A DNA stretch of 28,218 nucleotides from positions 1 through 28,218 of the forward strand of contig CAMLFK010000033.1 of the NCBI GenBank assembly GCA_946479255.1, given 5' to 3'. Origin of the DNA: an uncultured Oxalobacteraceae bacterium (GTDB lineage: Bacteria; Pseudomonadota; Gammaproteobacteria; Burkholderiales; Burkholderiaceae). Both the position numbers and the translations under genes were made by a program. The notes below the pieces were generated by a model. It was given only the letters and a program-made list of their open reading frames with translations. It was not told the origin of the DNA and made no database searches. This document shows, one piece after another, positions 1 to 7,894 of this stretch. How positions within the stretch are numbered: the first letter of the stretch is position 1; each line of letters begins with the position of its first letter.

Positions 1-887
1 GTCGCCAGCGGATTGGCGATGCCCTTGCCGGCGATGTCCGGTGCCGAACCGTGCGACGGTTCGTACAGGCCCTTGCTGTTGGCGTCCAGCGACGCCGACG
101 GCAGCATGCCGATCGAACCGGTCAGCATGGCCGCGCAGTCCGAGAGGATGTCGCCGAACATATTGCCGGTCACGATGACGTCGAACTTCTTCGGCGCGCG
201 CACCAGCTGCATCGCCGCGTTATCGACATACATGTGTTCCAGTTCGACGTCCTGGTATTGCTTGTGCACGTCGGTGACGATATCGCGCCAGAACTGGAAG
301 GTCTCCAGCACATTGGCCTTGTCCACGCTGGTGACGCGCTTGTCGCGCTTTTGCGCGGCCTGGAAGGCCACGTGGGCGATGCGGCGGATCTCGCTCTCGG
401 CGTAGCGCATGGTGTCGAAACCTTCGCGCTCGCCCTTGAACGGACCGTCCGGGCACTCGCGCACGCCGCGCGGCTTGCCGAAGTAGATGTCGCCGGTCAG
501 TTCGCGGATGATCAGGATGTCCAGGCCCGACACGACTTCAGGCTTCAAGGTGGAGGCGCCGGCCAGTTCCTTGTACAGGATCGCCGGGCGGAAGTTGGCA
601 AACAGGGCCAGCTCTTTGCGCAAGCCGAGGATGGCCTGCTCGGGACGCAGCGAGCGTTCCAGGTTGTCGTAGGCGTAGTCGCCCACGGCGCCGAACAGCA
701 CCGCGTCGGCGCTCTTGGCCAGCGCCAGCGTCGCTTGCGGCAGCGGATGGCCGTGGTTCTTGTAGCCGGTACCGCCGACGTCGGCGCTTTCGAGCTCGAA
801 TTTTTCGCCGAGGACGTTCAGGACCTTGACGGCCTGGGCGACGATTTCAGGGCCGATGCCGTCGCCTGGAAGGATTGCGATTTTCAT
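1..887 (-). CDS. leuB: 3-isopropylmalate dehydrogenase LeuB (partial, C-terminal end outside window)
   Basis: LeuB oxidatively decarboxylates 3-isopropylmalate with NAD in the cytoplasm, the third step of leucine synthesis. The frame is open from an ATG at 885-887 to the window edge, giving about 295 residues of a family of roughly 355. The N-terminus carries the [14 protein letters not shown] signature of isopropylmalate/isocitrate dehydrogenases, followed by the substrate-binding arginines in LERSLRPEQ and the [10 protein letters not shown] motif. Near the cut end lies the metal and cofactor region (GDILSD, then [17 protein letters not shown]). The start lies 16 nt after the leuD stop, so it is the last visible gene of the leuC-ecn-leuD-leuB operon. 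The ribosome binding site is weak (AAAAAGAAC). No frameshift is seen in the visible part. Confidence 0.96.
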   Translation of the reverse strand, partial: MKIAILPGDGIGPEIVAQAVKVLNVLGEKFELESADVGGTGYKNHGHPLPQATLALAKSADAVLFGAVGDYAYDNLERSLRPEQAILGLRKELALFANFRPAILYKELAGASTLKPEVVSGLDILIIRELTGDIYFGKPRGVRECPDGPFKGEREGFDTMRYAESEIRRIAHVAFQAAQKRDKRVTSVDKANVLETFQFWRDIVTDVHKQYQDVELEHMYVDNAAMQLVRAPKKFDVIVTGNMFGDILSDCAAMLTGSIGMLPSASLDANSKGLYEPSHGSAPDIAGKGIANPLA

Positions 888-903
888 AGTTGTTCTTTTT
901 GGA

Positions 904-1551
904 TTAGATGGCGTTGGCCAGCCATGGCTGCTTGGCCAGGTGGCGCTCTTCGAAGGCGCGGATCTCGTCGGCGTGGCGCAGGGTCAGGCCGATATCGTCC
1001 AGGCCATTCAACAGGCAGTACTTGCGGAACGGGTCGATCTGGAAGTCGTACGACAGGCTGCCGTTCGAGGTCGAGATGCGCTGCTGCTCCAGGTCCACCA
1101 CCAGGCGGAAGCCTGGGAAGGCCTTGACTTCGTTGAACAGATGGTCGACCTGCGACTCCGACAGCACGATCGGCAGCAGGCCGCTCTTGTAGCTGTTGTT
1201 GAAGAAGATGTCGGCGAAGCTAGGCGCGATGATGGCGCGGAAGCCATACTGGTCAAGCGCCCACGGCGCGTGTTCGCGCGAGGAGCCGCAGCCGAAGTTC
1301 TTGCGGGTCAGCAGGATCGAAGCGCCCTGGTACTGCGGCTGGTTCAGCACGAAGTCCGGATTGAGCGGACGGTTGCTGTTGTCCTGGCCAGGCTCGCCGT
1401 GGTCCAGATAGCGCCATTCGTCGAACAGGTTCGGACCGAAGCCGGTGCGGCGGATCGATTTCAGGAACTGCTTCGGGATGATGGCGTCGGTGTCGACGTT
1501 GGCACGGTCCAGCGGTGCCACCAGGCCTTCGTAAATGGTGAATTTTTCCAT
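904..1551 (-). CDS. leuD: 3-isopropylmalate dehydratase small subunit LeuD
   Basis: LeuD is the small subunit of isopropylmalate isomerase, which with LeuC converts 2- to 3-isopropylmalate. The 215-residue length is normal for the family. The start [20 protein letters not shown] is typical, and the swivel-domain signature [15 protein letters not shown] lies near residues 85-99. The ATG at 1549-1551 is preceded by an AGAAGAAG purine stretch. The gene is 15 nt after the entericidin-like small gene and 16 nt before leuB, so all four are probably co-transcribed. Nothing odd is seen in the gene itself; the only unusual point is the lipoprotein gene separating it from leuC. Confidence 0.97.
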   Translation of the reverse strand: MEKFTIYEGLVAPLDRANVDTDAIIPKQFLKSIRRTGFGPNLFDEWRYLDHGEPGQDNSNRPLNPDFVLNQPQYQGASILLTRKNFGCGSSREHAPWALDQYGFRAIIAPSFADIFFNNSYKSGLLPIVLSESQVDHLFNEVKAFPGFRLVVDLEQQRISTSNGSLSYDFQIDPFRKYCLLNGLDDIGLTLRHADEIRAFEERHLAKQPWLANAI

Positions 1552-1566
1552 GGTCTTCTTCTGGTG

Positions 1567-1689
1567 TTACTTGCGGCCCGCGCCTTCAACGACCTGGCCA
1601 ACTTTTTGAACGTCCTTGCCAACGCCGGCGATGGTATTGCAGCCGGTCAGGATCAGTGCGATGGCGGTCAGGGCGAATAGCTTCTTCAT
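1567..1689 (-). CDS. ecnA: Entericidin A/B-family small lipoprotein
   Basis: This 40-residue gene starts MKKLFALTAIALILTGC, a lipoprotein signal peptide with the lipobox LTGC and the acylated cysteine at residue 17. The short mature tail NTIAGVGKDVQKVGQVVEG matches the entericidin pattern of a glycine-containing amphipathic helix ending in basic residues. Entericidins are small outer-membrane-directed lipoproteins; EcnA/EcnB of enterobacteria act as antidote and toxin in stationary phase. Which of the two roles applies here cannot be told from sequence, so the symbol is tentative. A GAGAG ribosome binding site precedes the ATG at 1687-1689. The gene lies between leuC (25 nt upstream) and leuD (15 nt downstream) and must be carried on the leucine transcript unless it has its own promoter. 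Confidence 0.88.
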   Translation of the reverse strand: MKKLFALTAIALILTGCNTIAGVGKDVQKVGQVVEGAGRK

Positions 1690-1714
1690 GTTGAACTCTC
1701 AGACAAATAAGTAA

Positions 1715-3118
1715 TCAGCGCAGCGCGCGCACGTCGACGAAGTGGCCTTCGATACCGGCAGCCGCAGCCATCGCCGGCGACACCAGGTGGGTACGTCCAC
1801 CCTGCCCCTGGCGGCCTTCGAAGTTACGGTTCGAGGTCGAGGCGCAGCGCTCGCCCGGTTCCAGGCGGTCGGCGTTCATCGCCAGGCACATCGAGCAGCC
1901 CGGCTCGCGCCATTCGAAGCCGGCGGCCTTGAAGATCGCGTCCAGGCCTTCGCGTTCCGCCTGTTCCTTCACGAGGCCGGAGCCCGGCACCACCATCGCC
2001 AGCTTGACGTTCGACGCGCGCTGGCGGCCGCGCACGATGGCCGCGGCGGCGCGCAGGTCCTCGATGCGCGAGTTGGTGCAGGAACCGATGAACACCTTGT
2101 CGATGCGGATGTCTTCCATCGCGGTGTTCGGCTTCAGGTCCATGTAGACCAGCGCCTTTTCCATCGCGTCGCGCTTGACCGGGTCCTTTTCCTTGTCCGG
2201 ATCGGGCACGCGGCCGTCGATCGTCGTGACCTGCTCGGGCGACGTGCCCCAGGTCACCTGCGGGCGGATCTCCGCGGCGTTCAACTGCACGACCAGGTCG
2301 AACTTCGCGCCCGGGTCCGTGTGCAGCGTGCGCCAGTACGCGACAGCCTGTTCCCACTGCGGGCCGGCGGGCGCGAACGGGCGGCCCTTGACGTAGTCGA
2401 TCGTCGTGTCGTCGACGGCCACCATGCCGGCGCGCGCGCCCGCTTCGATCGCCATGTTACAGACGGTCATGCGGCCTTCCATCGACAGCGCGCGGATGGT
2501 CGAGCCGCCGAACTCGATGGCGTAGCCGGTGCCGCCGGCCGTGCCGATCTTGCCGATCACGGCCAGCACGATGTCCTTGGCGGTCACGCCGGCCGGCAGT
2601 TCGCCGTCGACCTGCACCAGCATCGCTTTCGATTTTTTCGCCAGCAGCGTCTGCGTGGCCAGCACGTGCTCGACTTCCGAGGTGCCGATGCCGTGCGCCA
2701 GCGCGCCGAACGCGCCGTGGGTCGACGTGTGCGAGTCGCCGCAGACGACGGTCATGCCCGGCAGGGTCGCGCCCTGCTCGGGGCCGATCACGTGCACGAT
2801 GCCCTGGCGCTTGTCGTTCATGTTGAAGTAGGTCAGGCCATAGCTTTTGGCATTGGCGTCGAGCGTCTCTACCTGCAGGCGCGAGGTCGGATCGGCGATC
2901 CCCTGGCTGCGGTCGGTGGTCGGCACGTTGTGGTCGGCCACGGCCAGGTTGGCCGAGGTGCGCCAGAGCTTGCGGCCGGCCACGCGCAGGCCTTCGAAAG
3001 CCTGCGGGCTGGTCACTTCATGGACCAGATGGCGGTCGATATACAGCACGGTGGTGCCGTCTTCGTCGGCGCGCACAATGTGCGATTCCCAGAGTTTGTC
3101 GTAGAGCGTTTTTATCAT
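1715..3118 (-). CDS. leuC: 3-isopropylmalate dehydratase large subunit LeuC
   Basis: LeuC is the large, [4Fe-4S]-carrying subunit of isopropylmalate isomerase, an aconitase-family enzyme of leucine synthesis. It is 467 residues long, the usual size. The N-terminus [15 protein letters not shown] is typical. The three cluster cysteines are visible as C347 (FIGSCTNSR), C408 and C411 (EPGCSMC). The aconitase motif [14 protein letters not shown] is at about 125-138. The start codon ATG at 3116-3118 has no good Shine-Dalgarno sequence in front; a weak GAAGAG is further upstream. It is the first gene of the leuC-ecn-leuD-leuB operon, with a likely promoter about 55 nt upstream. leuA is not in the window. 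Confidence 0.98.
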   Translation of the reverse strand: MIKTLYDKLWESHIVRADEDGTTVLYIDRHLVHEVTSPQAFEGLRVAGRKLWRTSANLAVADHNVPTTDRSQGIADPTSRLQVETLDANAKSYGLTYFNMNDKRQGIVHVIGPEQGATLPGMTVVCGDSHTSTHGAFGALAHGIGTSEVEHVLATQTLLAKKSKAMLVQVDGELPAGVTAKDIVLAVIGKIGTAGGTGYAIEFGGSTIRALSMEGRMTVCNMAIEAGARAGMVAVDDTTIDYVKGRPFAPAGPQWEQAVAYWRTLHTDPGAKFDLVVQLNAAEIRPQVTWGTSPEQVTTIDGRVPDPDKEKDPVKRDAMEKALVYMDLKPNTAMEDIRIDKVFIGSCTNSRIEDLRAAAAIVRGRQRASNVKLAMVVPGSGLVKEQAEREGLDAIFKAAGFEWREPGCSMCLAMNADRLEPGERCASTSNRNFEGRQGQGGRTHLVSPAMAAAAGIEGHFVDVRALR

Positions 3119-3172
3119 GATTGGAGGTGAAACTCTTCGTTAAGCGACTGCTTGAATCAGATACGGTCTTCG

Positions 3173-3181
3173 ATTATGCCA
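3173..3181 (-). promoter_or_regulatory. Likely promoter of the leuC operon (extended -10)
   Basis: On the minus strand the sequence reads TGGCATAAT, an extended -10 element (TGn followed by CATAAT, five of six matches to TATAAT). A poor -35 (CTGCCG, 3 of 6) lies 16 bp upstream, as is common for extended -10 promoters. Transcription would start near 3166, leaving a leader of roughly 48 nt before leuC. I see no attenuator leader peptide in it. This is a pattern match only. Confidence 0.42.
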
Positions 3182-3282
3182 TATTTGTGCAATGCGGCAG
3201 TAGCAGGCCCATTCCGATACATTGGAAGCTTGCGATACAATTTTGCCGATATTCCTTCGGCCGAGCTATCGTTTAAGCGAAC

Positions 3283-3316
3283 AAAAAAAATGCCTGCTGG
3301 ATATCCGCAGGCATTT
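3283..3316 (-). terminator. Rho-independent terminator of the cheZ-cheA operon
   Basis: A perfect 10-bp stem (AAATGCCTGC at 3288-3297 pairing with GCAGGCATTT at 3307-3316) encloses a 9-nt loop. On the minus strand it is followed by a run of eight T residues (the A run at 3283-3290). It lies about 40 nt after the cheA stop and upstream of the leuC promoter, so it separates the two minus-strand operons. Confidence 0.9.
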
Positions 3317-3355
3317 CGTTGTTTCGAACAGGCTACAAACTTGCGGATTTTTCCC

Positions 3356-5239
3356 TTATGCGGCCAATTTCACGGTGCTGCGGCAGCCATCCATCAGGAA
3401 AGACAGGCCAACCACCAGCACCAGTTCACCCTCGGCCGAGCGGGCCGTGCCGGTAATGCCGTCCACCGTAATGGCCGTCATCGGCTTGATCACCAGGTCG
3501 GCGGTGCCATCCACCGCCGCCACCGCCAATATATAAGGCTGCGGCGCGGCGACCACGATGCCGACTTTTTCCGAGCATGGCTCGTAGCCAAGCGCGCCGG
3601 CCAGCGAGCGCACCGGCAGCGGACGGCCCTGGTCCTTAAGCACCGGCGCGCCGCCGACGTTCATGAAGGTGTCCGGCAGTTCCACGACACGCTGCACCAC
3701 CGCCATCGGCAGGGCCAGCGCGGCGCCGGAGGTCGACACCAGCATGGTCGGCACGATCGACAGTTCGATCGGCAGGCGGATCGCGAACTTGGTGCCGTGG
3801 CCGAGCGAGGAATCGATGTGGATCGCGCCACGATTCTTTTCCACCGCGGTCTTGACCACGTCCATGCCGACGCCGCGGCCGGAGACCGAAGACGCCACTT
3901 CCTTGGTCGAGAAGCCCGGCAGAAACACCAGCTGGTAGGCTTCTTCGTCGGACTGCGCCTGGTTTTCGTTGATCAGGCCCTTCTGCATGGCCTTGCGGCG
4001 CAGTGCCGCCGGGTCCATGCCCTTGCCGTCGTCCTGCAGCACGATCATGACGCTGTTGGCTTCCTGCCAGGCCTTGAGCGAGATGTAAGCCTTGGCCGGC
4101 TTGCCGGCGGCGGTACGGTCGGCCGGCGATTCGACGCCGTGATCGAGCGCGTTGCGCAGCATGTGCACCAGTGGATCGTACAGGCTGTCCACCACCACGC
4201 GGTCGACTTCCGTCTCGGCGCCTTCGATGGTCAGCTCGACGTCCTTGCCGAGGTCCTTGGCCAGCTCGCGCACCAGGCGCGGGAATTTCTGGAACAGGCG
4301 GCCGACCGGCTGCATGCGGGTCGCCAGCGTGGCGCGCTGCAGTTCGGCCGAATAACGTGAGGCGCGCTCCAGGGTTTCGGTCAGGGTCGCCATCAGGGTG
4401 GCGGCCTGGCCTTCGAACTTGAACTGGGCCAGGCGTTCGAGCAGCACGGCGGCCTGGTTGGCGGCCTGCACCGATTCGCCGGCCACTTCGAGCAGCGCGT
4501 CGAGCTTGACGGCGTCGACGCGGATGCTGTCTTCCTTGGCGGGCGCGGAGGCGGCGCGGAATTCCTGCACCTTCTCTTCACGGCGCTCGTTGCCGTCCCA
4601 GCCCGCCTTGGCCGCCGCGGCGGCTTCGGCGACCGCTGCCGCCACCGGAGCGGCGGCTGCTACAGGCGCGGCTGCGGGTGCAGCGGCGGGAGTATAGCTA
4701 CCGGCCGGGGTGACGGCCATGAACATGGCTTCCCAGTCCAGGCCATCGGCACTTGGCGCGGCCGCCACGGCCACTGGTGCTGGTGCGGCGGCCGGAGCCG
4801 GTGCGGCTGCTGGCGCAGCGACAGGAGCGGCAGCAGGAGCCGGCGCGGAATTGCCCTTGCCTTCGATGGCATCGACCAGGATGCGTTCGAGCGTGTCGGG
4901 CATGGACGCCAGCTGTTCCGGCGCGGCGCCGTTGTTCAGGTCAGTGAGCTGGTCGGCGACGAAACCGGACGCTTGCAGCGCCGCTTCGATGGCCAGCGGC
5001 GTGACCGGCGCGGCGCCGGTACGCAAGGCGTCGAACAGGTTCTCGGTCAGGTGGCAGGCCGCAACCAGGGCCGGCAGGTTCATGAAACCCGCACCGCCCT
5101 TGATCGTGTGGAACGAACGGAACACCGCGTTCAGTGTTTCCTTGTTGTTCGGGTCGCGCTCGAGACAGAGTAGGTGCTCTTCAACGTTGACTGCAAGATC
5201 CATCGCCTCGACGACGAAATCCTTGAGCATATCGTCCAT
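3356..5239 (-). CDS. cheA: Chemotaxis histidine kinase CheA (P2-less)
   Basis: CheA phosphorylates CheY-type regulators in response to chemoreceptors. The 627-residue protein begins with a P1/Hpt domain (about 1-105) with the phosphorylated histidine H44 in SFHTIKGGAGF. A long Ala/Pro-rich linker covers about 130-230. P3 dimerisation helices follow (about 238-310), then the P4 kinase domain (about 315-490) with N-box HMLRNALDHGVE, G1 DDGKGMD and G2 GRGVGMDVV, and a CheW-like P5 domain (about 491-627). The usual folded CheY-binding P2 domain is missing; the linker instead contains a short island DGLDWEAMF (residues 165-173). Its ATG overlaps the cheZ stop by one base (TAATG), so translation is probably coupled. 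A terminator follows the gene. A ChpA/PilL-type pilus kinase is less likely because there is one Hpt, no receiver domain, and a CheZ partner. Confidence 0.93.
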   Translation of the reverse strand: MDDMLKDFVVEAMDLAVNVEEHLLCLERDPNNKETLNAVFRSFHTIKGGAGFMNLPALVAACHLTENLFDALRTGAAPVTPLAIEAALQASGFVADQLTDLNNGAAPEQLASMPDTLERILVDAIEGKGNSAPAPAAAPVAAPAAAPAPAAAPAPVAVAAAPSADGLDWEAMFMAVTPAGSYTPAAAPAAAPVAAAAPVAAAVAEAAAAAKAGWDGNERREEKVQEFRAASAPAKEDSIRVDAVKLDALLEVAGESVQAANQAAVLLERLAQFKFEGQAATLMATLTETLERASRYSAELQRATLATRMQPVGRLFQKFPRLVRELAKDLGKDVELTIEGAETEVDRVVVDSLYDPLVHMLRNALDHGVESPADRTAAGKPAKAYISLKAWQEANSVMIVLQDDGKGMDPAALRRKAMQKGLINENQAQSDEEAYQLVFLPGFSTKEVASSVSGRGVGMDVVKTAVEKNRGAIHIDSSLGHGTKFAIRLPIELSIVPTMLVSTSGAALALPMAVVQRVVELPDTFMNVGGAPVLKDQGRPLPVRSLAGALGYEPCSEKVGIVVAAPQPYILAVAAVDGTADLVIKPMTAITVDGITGTARSAEGELVLVVGLSFLMDGCRSTVKLAA

Positions 5240-6087
5240 TAGAATCCCAGATCGGCAAGAAGGTCGTCAACATTGTCTTGATCGAGCGCCACCGACGGCA
5301 ATGCCGGGCCCGACATGAGTGCCGCCGGCTTGGCCGCCAGTTTTTCGCGTACCGACGGCGGCGCATTGTCGCGCAGCAGTTCGGCCAGCTCGTGTTCGAC
5401 GGTCTTGGTGATGATCACGACCTTCTTGATCAGCTGGCCGGTGATGTCCTGGAAGTCCTGGGCCATCATGATTTCCAGCAGGCGGGCTTTTTCCGCTTCG
5501 GTCGCTTCGGACACGGCCTGGGCAAAGCCCTTCGAGTCGCCGGCCAGGGCCTTGAAGTCGTCGATGGAGAGCTTACCCGCGAACAGATTGCTCCAGCGGG
5601 TTTCCATTTCCTTGGCCTTCTTGCTCAGCACGTCTTGCGCCGGCATGCCCTCGTCGAGCGTGTTCAATACCTTGTTGGCGGCCTGCTCGGTCAGGCTGGC
5701 GACGTATTCCAGGCGGTCCTGGGCGTCGTTAATCTGCGAGGACGCTTCGGTCAGCGCCTTGTCGTAGCCCAGTTCGCGCAGCGAATCGTGCAGCAGGCGC
5801 ACGATGCCGCCCAGGCGTTCGAACATCGGGTTGTCGCTCTTTTCATGCTCCGCCTCGCTGGCGGCTGGTGCGGCGTCGACAGGCGCCGGCGCGGCGGCCA
5901 CCGGCGCAGGCGCACTCGCCGGCGCGGGCGCCGATGCGGCGGCTACCTGCTCGAACAAGGCATCCATATCGTCTTCATCCGCGCTGGCGGGAGCGGGGGC
6001 AGGCGCAGCCGGGGCGGCTGGTGCACTGGTGCGCTGCGCGGACACTTCATCGAATAGGGCGTCGAAATCATCAGCGGCGTCGGTCAT
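5239..6087 (-). CDS. cheZ: CheY-P phosphatase CheZ
   Basis: CheZ dephosphorylates CheY-P and so ends the chemotaxis signal. The 282-residue protein has the catalytic signature MMAQDFQDITGQLIKKV, containing the glutamine that acts on CheY-P in the E. coli enzyme. Its C-terminal tail DNVDDLLADLGF matches the CheY-tethering peptide of the family. The long helical hairpin domain spans about 85-240. The first 85 residues are low-complexity Ala/Pro with two acidic islands, DDFDALFDEV (6-15) and DDMDALFEQV (39-48), which are not part of standard CheZ. The ATG at 6085-6087 is preceded by GGAGAA and AGGGA; an in-frame extension to 6237 exists but lacks a ribosome binding site and family similarity. 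cheZ is the first gene of a two-gene operon with cheA; no cheY, cheW or receptor gene is in the window. Confidence 0.95.
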   Translation of the reverse strand: MTDAADDFDALFDEVSAQRTSAPAAPAAPAPAPASADEDDMDALFEQVAAASAPAPASAPAPVAAAPAPVDAAPAASEAEHEKSDNPMFERLGGIVRLLHDSLRELGYDKALTEASSQINDAQDRLEYVASLTEQAANKVLNTLDEGMPAQDVLSKKAKEMETRWSNLFAGKLSIDDFKALAGDSKGFAQAVSEATEAEKARLLEIMMAQDFQDITGQLIKKVVIITKTVEHELAELLRDNAPPSVREKLAAKPAALMSGPALPSVALDQDNVDDLLADLGF

Positions 6088-6369
6088 AGTCCCTGCTTCT
6101 CCATAATTGTTAAACCTGGCAATGTTAAATTGCTTGAATTCGGTAGGTGCTGTGCGAGTTTGGGGCAGAGCATGATTGGCGGCAACATCGCCGTGATTAC
6201 GCGAGTTTAGCAGCGGGAATGGCCTGCGGTAAATCACAGACCGATAGCTGTGTTGATTTCGCGTATGAAACTTGTAGACCCGACAATCAAAACGTGTCTT
6301 TATCGCACCCGATACCTCAGGAAGTGTTGTTTTTTGCTATCTTACCATCGGAGCAGCGCCGAAAAATAT

Positions 6370-6406
6370 CCTTGTCAGCAATAAATATTGCGCTGCGACG
6401 ACAAGG
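6370..6406. repeat. Nested inverted repeat upstream of uspA
   Basis: An outer 7-bp perfect repeat (CCTTGTC at 6370-6376, GACAAGG at 6400-6406) encloses an inner perfect palindrome GCAATA-AA-TATTGC (6378-6391). It sits just before the FNR-like box at 6411 and could be an operator or a cruciform. No T run follows, so it is not a standard terminator. The rest of the 409-nt cheZ-uspA gap (6088-6496) holds the divergent promoters and no convincing gene. Confidence 0.45.
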
Positions 6407-6410
6407 TCAT

Positions 6411-6424
6411 TTGAGCAAGATCAA
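6411..6424 (+). promoter_or_regulatory. FNR/CRP-like binding site upstream of uspA
   Basis: The sequence TTGAG-CAAG-ATCAA matches the FNR consensus TTGAT-N4-ATCAA at 9 of 10 defined positions. Its centre is about 79 nt upstream of the uspA start and about 53 nt upstream of the start point predicted from the -10 at 6459. That is not one of the classical activation distances (-41.5 or -61.5), so its activity is uncertain. FNR/Anr control of universal stress genes is known in other proteobacteria, and an FNR-type regulator is encoded 1.7 kb downstream. Confidence 0.45.
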
Positions 6425-6435
6425 GCCTTTGCGTC

Positions 6436-6464
6436 CTAACAATAGTCAGCACGCGAACTACAAT
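6436..6464 (+). promoter_or_regulatory. Candidate sigma-70 promoter of uspA
   Basis: A -35 of CTAACA (4 of 6 matches) at 6436-6441 and a -10 of TACAAT (5 of 6) at 6459-6464 are separated by exactly 17 bp. Transcription would begin near 6471, giving a 26-nt leader that contains the GGGAGGAA ribosome binding site of uspA. Confidence 0.42.
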
Positions 6465-6496
6465 GGAGAATGAATCCATTGTGGGAGGAAATCACC

Positions 6497-6961
6497 ATGT
6501 ATCGGAAAATTCTGATTACTACCGATGGTTCGGCCGTATCGAACCATACCGCGTGTGCCGGGGTGAAGTTCGCCAAACAGATGGGGGCCGAAATCCTGGC
6601 GCTGTATGTTGCACCGGAGTACCAGTATCCGGTCTACGTCGAGATCATCCCGCCCTCCTACCCCAGCGAAGAAGAATATATGGCGCAGATGCAGCGCATC
6701 GGCGGCGAACACCTCTCCAGCATCGCCGCCAAGGCCGCCAGCCTTGGCGTGCCGGCCCGCACGATGACCGCCTACGCCGCCAATGCTGCCAAAAAGATCG
6801 TAGATGTTGCTGAAGAACAACAGTGTGATTTAATTTTCATGGGATCGCACGGACGCAGCGGATGGGGGCAATTGCTGCTAGGAAGCGTTACCAACAAGGT
6901 GTTATCGCATACAAACAAGCCAGTACTGGTTCACCGGCTGATTCAGGAGCCTGAAGACTAA
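6497..6961 (+). CDS. uspA: Universal stress protein, UspA family
   Basis: This is a single-domain 154-residue universal stress protein, a cytoplasmic dimeric protein usually induced by starvation, low oxygen or other growth arrest. It starts MYRKILITTDGS, with the conserved aspartate D10 of the nucleotide-binding fold. The C-terminal part has the ATP-binding pattern G-x2-G-x9-G-S (G116, G119, G129, S130, in GSHGRSGW...GS), so it belongs to the ATP-binding subgroup. The ATG at 6497 is chosen because GGGAGGAA lies 6 nt before it; an in-frame ATG at 6470 lacks a site. It stands alone downstream of an FNR-like box and is followed after 106 nt by a response regulator in the same direction. Confidence 0.93.
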   Translation: MYRKILITTDGSAVSNHTACAGVKFAKQMGAEILALYVAPEYQYPVYVEIIPPSYPSEEEYMAQMQRIGGEHLSSIAAKAASLGVPARTMTAYAANAAKKIVDVAEEQQCDLIFMGSHGRSGWGQLLLGSVTNKVLSHTNKPVLVHRLIQEPED

Positions 6962-7067
6962 CCCTCTCAACATTGCGCGAATTGCAATTTGGGCTTACGC
7001 TGTGTGCGCGCTCATTCGGGCGACCGGCACTTTTCGTCGGATTTGTTCACCTGCTGGATTTCAATTT

Positions 7068-7712
7068 ATGATACGTATTGTCATTGCCGACGACCACACC
7101 ATCATGCGCGAAGGACTCAAGCGCATCCTCGACGGCGCCCTCGACATCGATATCGTCGGCGAGGCGATCAACGGTTTTGAAGTACTGTCGCATGTGCGCC
7201 AGGGCGGCTTCGACCTGCTGCTCCTGGACCTGTCGATGCCCGGCCGCAGCGGGGTCGACCTGATCCGCCAGATCCGCAGCGAGTCGCCCAAGCTGGCCAT
7301 CCTCATTCTCACCATGCATGAAGAAGAGCAGTACGCGGTGCGGGCGATCCGGGCCGGCGCCCAGGGCTACCTGACCAAGGAGAGCGCCGGTACCCAGCTG
7401 GTCGGTGCGATCCGCAAAGTGGCGTCGGGGCGACCCTATATTAGTACCGAAGTGGCCGAGCAGCTGGCCCTGAACATCATGACGCCGAACGAGCAGTTGC
7501 TTCATAAGCAACTATCGGACAGGGAATTCGAGGTGTTTTCGCTGCTTGTGGGCGGCAAGTCGATTACCGAGATCGCCAACAGCCTGCATTTGTCGGTGAA
7601 AACCGTGAGTACCCACAAGACCCGCATCATGCAAAAGATGGGAATGACTTCCTTGTCGGAAATGGTGCAATACGCCGTTGCCCATCGATTGCTGTCGCCG
7701 TTCAAGACCTGA
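7068..7712 (+). CDS. NarL/FixJ-family response regulator
   Basis: This 214-residue transcription factor has an N-terminal receiver domain and a C-terminal LuxR-type helix-turn-helix. The acidic pair D8-D9 (IADDH), phosphoacceptor D54 (LLLDLSMPG) and conserved K104 (GYLTKES) are all present, so phosphorylation is expected. The LuxR domain (about 145-208) shows LSDREFEVF and TEIANSLHLSVKTVSTHKTRI. ATG at 7068 is chosen because MIRIVIADDH is the normal start of this family; the longer in-frame version from 7002 adds unrelated residues. The ribosome binding site is poor. No cognate kinase is adjacent; the hybrid kinase at 15009-18059 carries its own receiver and Hpt domains. Position between uspA and a Crp/Fnr regulator suggests a role in stress or respiration control, but this is inference. 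Confidence 0.93.
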   Translation: MIRIVIADDHTIMREGLKRILDGALDIDIVGEAINGFEVLSHVRQGGFDLLLLDLSMPGRSGVDLIRQIRSESPKLAILILTMHEEEQYAVRAIRAGAQGYLTKESAGTQLVGAIRKVASGRPYISTEVAEQLALNIMTPNEQLLHKQLSDREFEVFSLLVGGKSITEIANSLHLSVKTVSTHKTRIMQKMGMTSLSEMVQYAVAHRLLSPFKT

Positions 7713-7735
7713 GCGCAGTCTGTACGCTTGGTCTG

Positions 7736-7755
7736 CCGCCGTTTGGCAACGGCGG
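7736..7755 (+). terminator. Possible terminator or stem-loop after the response regulator
   Basis: A perfect 8-bp stem CCGCCGTT/AACGGCGG with a TGGC loop lies 23 nt after the response regulator stop. The following bases (GAGTTACAAAAAGTTTT) do not give an immediate T run, so termination strength is doubtful. Confidence 0.4.
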
Positions 7756-7894
7756 GAGTTACAAAAAGTTTTAGACCGCGGCGCCACACTTTCGTGCGGA
7801 GCCGGGTCAAGCAAGCCGATTCAGTACCCTTCGTGCAGATTGCCTGCCGTGACATCCCCCTTCCCCAATCCCCCTATGACAGCGCTGCTTATTG

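Noticed and set aside
3122..3129. GGAGGTGA, a strong plus-strand Shine-Dalgarno-like string
   Set aside because: No start codon lies at a suitable distance, and the frames downstream are antisense to cheA.
51..4360. Long plus-strand frames (51-1127, 826-1680, 1742-3130, 3152-4360)
   Set aside because: They are antisense shadows of leuB, leuD, leuC and cheA; none has a plausible start, ribosome binding site or domain.
6088..6237. A 50-codon N-terminal extension of CheZ
   Set aside because: It has no ribosome binding site and no similarity to CheZ, whereas the ATG at 6087 has one and begins the acidic island.
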